Below are positions 5,327-5,762 of a stretch of 5,762 nt of DNA, in pieces. Every line of letters begins with the position of its first letter. Within the stretch, counting starts at the first letter, position 1. Origin of the DNA: DASPMP01 sp035248725 (GTDB lineage Bacteria > Gemmatimonadota > Gemmatimonadetes > Gemmatimonadales > Gemmatimonadaceae); assembly GCA_035248725.1 (NCBI GenBank), contig DATFHG010000182.1, forward strand, positions 1 to 5,762, read 5' to 3'. The position numbers and the translations under genes were made by a program. The notes under the pieces are model-generated. The model worked only from the letters and a program-made list of their open reading frames with translations, had not been told where the DNA came from and ran no database searches.

Positions 5327-5762
5327 GACTCCTCCCCACGCGCCCTCGCCAGGACGATCGCTGTGCTCTTCCTCGTCGTGCTCGTCCTCGGCGTCGTGGC
5401 GCAAGCAGTGATCACCAATCGGTTGATCCTGTTTCGCGACGCCGCGCGAACGGCGAGCAACATTCTCGCGAATGAGCCGCTGTACCGCACCGGCTTCACG
5501 CTGTTCATGCTCGAGATGGCGGCGCAGATCGCGCAGACGGTGCTGATGTTCCATCTGCTCAAGCCGGTGAACCGCCGAGTGGCCACGGTGGCGCTGGCGT
5601 TCGGGCTGGTCGGCTGCACGATCAAGACGTTCGCGCGTGTGCTCTACCTCGCGCCGCTGTTCATCCTGAAGCAGAAAGCATTCGGTGCGTTCGCCGCTGA
5701 CCAGTTGCCCGCTCTCTCGCTCATGCTGCTCAGCATCATGGACCGCGGCGCCGGGGTCGCCC
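5321..5762 (+). CDS. DUF4386-type integral membrane protein, N-terminal part (runs off right edge)
   Basis: 147 codons are visible with no stop. The product begins MRDSSPRALARTIAVLFLVV, a basic N-terminus followed by a first membrane helix (about 12-32). Next comes an extramembrane stretch with the signature D-A-A-x-T-A-x-N-I-L-A-x-E-P-L-x-R-x-G-F (residues 40-59), which I recognise as the hallmark of the DUF4386 family. Further hydrophobic segments are at about 58-80, 87-114 and from about 130. The motif LLKPVNRRVATVALAFGLV (79-97) also fits. The family is usually about 220-240 residues with six helices, so roughly two thirds is present. Its function is unknown. The ATG at 5321 has no Shine-Dalgarno. 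A second ATG at 5308 is out of frame with the membrane protein and leads into an Arg-rich shadow frame. The gene is transcribed away from the minus-strand operon, and its start lies inside the palindrome at 5302-5326. Confidence 0.85.
   Translation, partial: MRDSSPRALARTIAVLFLVVLVLGVVAQAVITNRLILFRDAARTASNILANEPLYRTGFTLFMLEMAAQIAQTVLMFHLLKPVNRRVATVALAFGLVGCTIKTFARVLYLAPLFILKQKAFGAFAADQLPALSLMLLSIMDRGAGVA

Noticed and set aside
5032..5475. Plus-strand frame crossing the divergent promoter region, including the ATG at 5308
   Set aside because: The translation is Arg/Pro/Ser-rich and out of frame with the DUF4386 protein, and it overlaps the minus-strand gene start and its ribosome binding site.
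5218..5625. Minus-strand 135-codon frame antisense to the DUF4386 gene
   Set aside because: Ser/Arg/Thr-rich mirror of a recognised membrane protein; it would also run through the strong AGGAGG of the helical-protein gene.

Overview
The window is GC-rich chromosomal DNA from an uncultured or little-studied bacterium. It reads best as Gemmatimonadota or an Acidobacteriota-like soil lineage. This is an inference from four things: the codon bias, the large exported LVIVD-repeat beta-propeller, the glucoamylase-fold enzyme with accessory domains, and a TCGCGGG-type intergenic repeat. No rRNA, tRNA, CRISPR array, transposase or phage gene was seen.

Layout from left to right. Positions 1-160 (minus) hold the first 53 codons of a small lipoprotein. 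Positions 161-341 are non-coding and carry a G-run repeat with G-quadruplex potential (165-206) and a long AT-richer inverted repeat (245-290). Positions 342-2342 (minus) encode a 666-residue exported LVIVD-repeat protein, probably a lipoprotein. Positions 2343-2522 are non-coding and contain three small dyads. Positions 2523-4730 (minus) encode a secreted 735-residue glycoside hydrolase of the glucoamylase / GH144-like (endo-beta-1,2-glucanase) type, with an N-terminal jelly-roll-like domain and an Fn3-like linker. Positions 4730-5221 (minus) encode a 163-residue, all-helical, apparently cytoplasmic protein of unknown function. It lies immediately upstream of the hydrolase, and its stop overlaps the hydrolase start (TAGTG). 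Positions 5222-5320 are a divergent intergenic region. From 5321 (plus) a DUF4386-type integral membrane protein begins and runs off the right edge.

The two middle genes (helical protein, then hydrolase) are almost certainly one operon, with strong Shine-Dalgarno support for both starts. The hydrolase would act outside the cytoplasm on a beta-glucan such as cyclic or linear beta-1,2-glucan. The LVIVD protein and the left lipoprotein are also exported, so most of the window encodes cell-envelope or secreted functions, but no functional link between them can be shown from sequence alone.

I do not see a clear new multi-gene system. The best leads are regulatory or structural DNA: a 25-bp near-perfect palindrome lying across the start codon of the DUF4386 gene with a GntR/FadR-like TGGTC-N-GACCA core, the 19-bp-arm inverted repeat at 245-290, and the G-quadruplex-like repeat abutting the lipoprotein start.
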